Program-made: the position numbers and the translations under genes
Source of the DNA: Ilumatobacteraceae bacterium
GTDB taxonomy: Bacteria > Actinomycetota > Acidimicrobiia > Acidimicrobiales > Ilumatobacteraceae
Direction of reading: 5' to 3'
NCBI GenBank assembly: GCA_009691255.1
Contig: SHUT01000003.1
Coordinates: forward strand, 1-64,000
DNA: 64,000 bases
In this document: one piece after another, positions 60,451-64,000 of the stretch
Position numbering within the stretch: position 1 is the stretch's first letter
Layout of the letters: every line of letters begins with the position of its first letter
Notes under the pieces: model-generated
What the model saw: only the letters and a program-made list of their open reading frames with translations
Told to the model about the DNA's origin: nothing
The model's database searches: none

Positions 60451-61191
60451 TCAGCAGACGATTCCACCATCAATGGTGAGAATTGATCCGGTAATAAATC
60501 GACCTTCGTCGCTTGCAACGAATGCAAATGCTCCAGCAATTTCTGATGGATCTGCATTTTCTACTGGCGTCATCAGTTTGGTGATTAATTTGCGGTCGGC
60601 TCCTTCTGGAATGCTTGAAAACGAACTAAGAATATTTGTGTTGGTGCCACCTGGAGCAATGCCAACGACTCGAATGTTTTGATCACGGTACTCATAGGCC
60701 AGAGCCTTGGTAAGCATCACGACTCCACCCTTGCTGGCACAATATGCCGCACTCCATGGTTGACCAATTAAGCCAGCCGTGCTTGCAGTATTTACGATTA
60801 CTCCACCACCAGCCGCCAGCAGATGCGGCAGTACAAATCGGCAGGCGTAAAAAGTTCCGTTGAGATTGACGGCAAGTATTTTGTCAAACTCGGCTGGTGG
60901 TTCTTGGTGGCTCCACGCAAAGTGACCAATGCCGGCAATGTTGCACAAAATATCAAGGCCTCCCATCATGGCAACAGCACTGTCGACCATTGATTCGACT
61001 GCGCTGGCGTCTGCAATGTCGCAGTCAAGAGCAAACGCACGGCCACCTATCTCTGAAGCAGTATCTTGTGCTCCGCGTAGATCGACGCAGCCAACATGAG
61101 CGCCTTCAGCGGCAAATCGAATCGCCGTGGCTTTGCCGATGCCGGAACCGGCGCCCGTGATGATTACCTTTTTCCCATTTAATTTGCCCAT
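60451..61191 (-). CDS. Short-chain dehydrogenase/reductase
   Basis: 246 residues. TGAGSGIGKATA, Asp after the second strand (CVDLRG) favouring NAD, NIAGIGHFAW, NTASTAGL and catalytic YCASK; ends GSILTIDGGIV. Classical SDR, possibly a hydroxysteroid or hydroxyacyl dehydrogenase. It follows the ligase at 61206 by 14 bases in a minus-strand run whose promoter lies outside the window, and it ends 1 base from the TauD-like gene end. Confidence 0.9.
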   Translation of the reverse strand: MGKLNGKKVIITGAGSGIGKATAIRFAAEGAHVGCVDLRGAQDTASEIGGRAFALDCDIADASAVESMVDSAVAMMGGLDILCNIAGIGHFAWSHQEPPAEFDKILAVNLNGTFYACRFVLPHLLAAGGGVIVNTASTAGLIGQPWSAAYCASKGGVVMLTKALAYEYRDQNIRVVGIAPGGTNTNILSSFSSIPEGADRKLITKLMTPVENADPSEIAGAFAFVASDEGRFITGSILTIDGGIVC

Positions 61192-61205
61192 ATTGTCTTC
61201 TTTCG

Positions 61206-62753
61206 TTAGGCCTTGCCACCATAGGTGGCACGGAGATCTTTCTTGAGTACTTTGCCACTCGGGTTGCGCGGAAGCACATCAATAATTTCGAGTTGCTCTG
61301 GAACCTTGTGCATTGAGAGTTGTTTGTCGCGCAGATAATCCACCATCTCTTGCTGGGATAGTTTCGAATCAATTTTTAGCACGACAACAGCACAAGCACG
61401 TTCTCCGCTGGCGTCATCAGGAAGTCCGATCACTGCACAATCGGCAATTGAAGGGTGAGCGTAGAGCAAGTCTTCGATTTCTTTGGCGCTGATGTTTTCA
61501 CCCTTGCGAATAATGATGTCTTTAAGGCGTCCCGTAATGCTGATGTATCCGTCCTCGTCAATGATGCCCAAGTCGCCCGTACGAAACCATCCGTCTTCAT
61601 CAAAAGCTTCAGCATCGAGCGATGCATCAAGGTATCCCATACAAACTTGAGGTCCTTTGACGCGCAGTTCTCCTTCTTCGCCAGAAGCACAGACATGTCC
61701 GTCAATGACAGTTCTTAGCAATACGTCAGGGCATGCACGACCATCAGTTTCGGCTTTTTTGATGTCGGCGTCGTCAACATGCACCATCGTGTTGATTGGG
61801 CTTTCGGTGAGACCCCAGCCCCCAATTACTGGCGCACCCAACTCAGCGAGCATTTCATAGTGCAGGGTCTTTGGTTTTGCTGCGCCGCCACCGTTAAAAA
61901 TACGAACCGTCGGCATTAATTTTTCATCAGGGAGCAACTGTCGTTGCGCATTGAGGTAGGCGAGCCAAAATACGGTGCCAGCACCTGCGCATGTGACTCC
62001 GTGTCGACCCAAATATGCTGGCGTCTGGGCAGGACTAAAAGTTTCTACCATCAATAATTCCACGCCAGTTTGCATCGCATTAAACAACCAGACCAACCCA
62101 CCAACATGTGTAATCGGAAACACTACGGCTGCTTTGTCGTTTGGTCCCACCTGCATACTCCATTGCATGCCGTTATTCGCCGCTGACATGGAGTAGTCGC
62201 TGTGTTTTGCACCTTTTGGATCTGCAGTGGTGCCAGAGGAGTAGAACAACCAGCGCAGTTCTTTGAGTACGGGGACATATTCTGGCAAAAGATGCGGATT
62301 GCCTTGGGGCAAATCTGGATCAGCAATCAAAACTTGAGCATCTAACCCAAGAAGTGCTTCTGTTGCCATTGGTGGATATTCAAAACCGCGAAAAATGTTA
62401 GGGACAATCATGAATTCGCAACCGCTTTGCTTGGCTATAAAACTAACTTCACGGGCACGATAGATAGTCAGAATCGGATTTTGAATTGCACCAAGTCTGC
62501 TCAGTGCTCCGGTTAGGACAAATGATTCAAGTCGTGACGGCATAATCCAGGAGACTTTCGTGCCGACATCGATTCCGATGGCGTGCAAACCAGCGGCCGC
62601 CTCAAGACACCACTGGTGGTATCGCCCGTATGTCATCGTGCGACCAGACTCATCACGAGCCATGCACTTGTTCGGAGTCAGGGAGGCGCGTTCTTCTATG
62701 AGTTGCCACAGTGTCTTATTGGTGGTGTCAAGGATCGTGTCTAACGAACCCAT
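61206..62753 (-). CDS. Acyl-CoA synthetase (ANL superfamily)
   Basis: 515 residues, complete. P-loop LFYSSGTTADPKGAK, GGWGLTESP, TGDLGIIDEDGYISITGRLKDIIIRKGENI and distal lysine motif RNPSGKVLKKDLR. The hinge and terminal motifs resemble mycobacterial ligases of the cholesterol regulon (FadD3-like), but the match is not specific enough to name. ATG 62753 overlaps the end of the next ligase by 13 bases. Confidence 0.92.
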   Translation of the reverse strand: MGSLDTILDTTNKTLWQLIEERASLTPNKCMARDESGRTMTYGRYHQWCLEAAAGLHAIGIDVGTKVSWIMPSRLESFVLTGALSRLGAIQNPILTIYRAREVSFIAKQSGCEFMIVPNIFRGFEYPPMATEALLGLDAQVLIADPDLPQGNPHLLPEYVPVLKELRWLFYSSGTTADPKGAKHSDYSMSAANNGMQWSMQVGPNDKAAVVFPITHVGGLVWLFNAMQTGVELLMVETFSPAQTPAYLGRHGVTCAGAGTVFWLAYLNAQRQLLPDEKLMPTVRIFNGGGAAKPKTLHYEMLAELGAPVIGGWGLTESPINTMVHVDDADIKKAETDGRACPDVLLRTVIDGHVCASGEEGELRVKGPQVCMGYLDASLDAEAFDEDGWFRTGDLGIIDEDGYISITGRLKDIIIRKGENISAKEIEDLLYAHPSIADCAVIGLPDDASGERACAVVVLKIDSKLSQQEMVDYLRDKQLSMHKVPEQLEIIDVLPRNPSGKVLKKDLRATYGGKA

Positions 62754-64000
62754 CGTGCGGCCTCCTGATCTGCTGCTGTCTGTAGTTGCTTCTTGTCTAC
62801 TTTGCCTAACGATGTCAGCGGAAGTTCTGTCACCACCACTAGTGCGTCTGGCGCTTTGTAATCCGCAAGTGTTTGTTTGGTGAACGAGCGGATGTCGGTC
62901 AGGTTAAGTGTGGCACCTGCGCGGGCGACAGCAAAAAGTATGCCAATTTCTCCGAGCCTGTCCTGCACCGACGCACCCAAAACGGCCGCTCCAGCAATAT
63001 CAGGATGGGCACCGAGAGTATTTTCAATCTCAATAGGATAAACGTTATAGCCACCTCGGATATACATCTCCGTCGTGCGCCCTGCTAGGCGCAAGTTGCC
63101 GTCTGTGTCCACGCGACCAAGATCTCCAGTTACCAGCCATCCCTCAGATGTGATGGCCTGTGTTGTGAGTTCAGGGTCTTTCCAGTATCCGCGCATGATT
63201 GCTCGACTGCGCAATTGCAGCGTGCCCACTCGGTCAGGTGCACATAGTGAGCCGTCATCTGCAACGATGCGTAATTCGACTTCGCCGTTGGGCCGACCCA
63301 CGGTGTTGCAAATGGTGTCAATGTCATCATCAAGGCGAGTACCTGTCGCCAGGCATCCTTCTGTGCTGGCGTAACGCACTACGACAGGACAGCCAAGTTT
63401 TTCTTGCATCTCGAGTACTAACTCTGCAGGAATACGCGCAGCTCCAATGCCAGCAATTCGCAAGCACGAAGTGTCAGTGGTTGCAAAGTCGCGATGATCA
63501 AACATCATTCGATACTGCGTTGGTACACCTTGACAAACTGTGACTCGTTCAGAACTAATAGCAGCCAATGTTGTGGCAGCTGTCCACGGGGACGGCGCAA
63601 TAACAGTGGTGATGACATGCATCAGTTCATCCCAAACACGCGTCATGGCTCCCACATGAGCAAAAGGAAGCGGTGATAATCGACGGTCGCCAACAGCACT
63701 CAAGGGTGCCGCACCATGCGACATTGCCTCAAGACATGCATGATCAAACCATGCTCCTTTGGGGTAACCCGTTGTTCCGCCTGTCCACACAATTGCGATT
63801 GGATCGGTGGCGTCAATGGCGACGCGTCTGCGCAGGGGGTCGCCGCCGTCACATTCTGGCAAGTCACCATCAAAGACAAACACGGGTTCACAACGCCTTT
63901 GAATGTGAGTAATTTCTGCTGAACCAAGACGCGGGTTGATGCCTGTTGCAATTGCGCCTGCCCGAACGATGGCTTGGTAGGCAATCGCGTAATCAAGACC
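62741..64000 (-). CDS. Acyl-CoA synthetase (ANL superfamily), 5'-truncated by window edge
   Basis: The frame stays open through base 64000; upstream of the track's GTG start the translation reads AYQAIVRAGAIATGINPRLG, a normal ANL N-terminal segment, so the gene continues off the window. P-loop IVWTGGTTGYPKG, TGDLGRVDTDGNLRLAGRTTEMYIRGGYNVYP and terminal TSLGKVDKKQLQ are present. Second ligase in tandem with 61206, but only distantly similar. Substrate unknown. Confidence 0.9.
   Translation of the reverse strand, partial: GLDYAIAYQAIVRAGAIATGINPRLGSAEITHIQRRCEPVFVFDGDLPECDGGDPLRRRVAIDATDPIAIVWTGGTTGYPKGAWFDHACLEAMSHGAAPLSAVGDRRLSPLPFAHVGAMTRVWDELMHVITTVIAPSPWTAATTLAAISSERVTVCQGVPTQYRMMFDHRDFATTDTSCLRIAGIGAARIPAELVLEMQEKLGCPVVVRYASTEGCLATGTRLDDDIDTICNTVGRPNGEVELRIVADDGSLCAPDRVGTLQLRSRAIMRGYWKDPELTTQAITSEGWLVTGDLGRVDTDGNLRLAGRTTEMYIRGGYNVYPIEIENTLGAHPDIAGAAVLGASVQDRLGEIGILFAVARAGATLNLTDIRSFTKQTLADYKAPDALVVVTELPLTSLGKVDKKQLQTAADQEAARWVR

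Overview
The window looks like a chromosomal segment of a mid-GC, gene-dense actinobacterium. The evidence is three luciferase-like (probably F420-dependent) oxidoreductases, four soluble cytochromes P450, three SnoaL/NTF2-fold proteins, many SDRs and acyl-CoA enzymes, and a gene set matching the actinobacterial cholesterol side-chain (igr) operon. An Acidimicrobiia-type lineage (for example Ilumatobacteraceae) fits the modest GC and tight packing, but that placement is inference. Genes are separated by a few bases, often share ATGA overlaps, and several convergent pairs abut or overlap. I saw no tRNA, rRNA, CRISPR array, insertion sequence or clear factor-independent terminator. No gene-free stretch exceeds about 125 bases.

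Region A (1-24 kb) is an oxidative catabolic island. It holds acyl-CoA synthetases, a crotonase, three P450s, two carotenoid-oxygenase-family proteins, two phytanoyl-CoA-dioxygenase-family proteins, two SDRs, an ABM monooxygenase, two SnoaL proteins, a VOC protein, a cupin, an aldehyde dehydrogenase, a CMD protein, a molybdopterin oxidoreductase, an orphan LivG/LivF ATPase pair, and a rifampicin-phosphotransferase-like swivelling-histidine protein with no ATP-grasp domain. Together these suggest oxidation and CoA-dependent breakdown of a hydrophobic isoprenoid or aromatic substrate. The actual substrate cannot be read from sequence.

Region B (24-30 kb) holds a pirin, a very large secreted protein and a degenerate metallo-beta-lactamase-fold protein. 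The secreted protein carries two complete subtilisin domains in one chain, separated by fibronectin III repeats, two of which have foreign segments inserted at the same loop.

Region C (30-64 kb) is a steroid-like catabolic region. One minus-strand operon (36169 to 30075) encodes, in transcription order, ChsE2-, ChsH2-, ChsE1-, ChsH1-, Ltp2- and CYP125-like proteins, which is the igr set that removes the last three side-chain carbons of cholesterol in mycobacteria. Around it are a CoA-transferase, an ALDH, amidohydrolases, a crotonase, a FadH-like reductase, paired FadD17-like ligases, a second heteromeric acyl-CoA dehydrogenase pair, several SDRs, a TauD-like dioxygenase, RmuC and a TetR regulator.

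The most striking regulatory signal is a 21-bp palindrome (half-sites TCTGAYA and YRTCAGA, three-base centre). It occurs in front of four transcription units of region C, one of which contains the TetR gene. I propose that this TetR protein controls a local, autoregulated steroid-type regulon whose operator differs from the mycobacterial KstR box.
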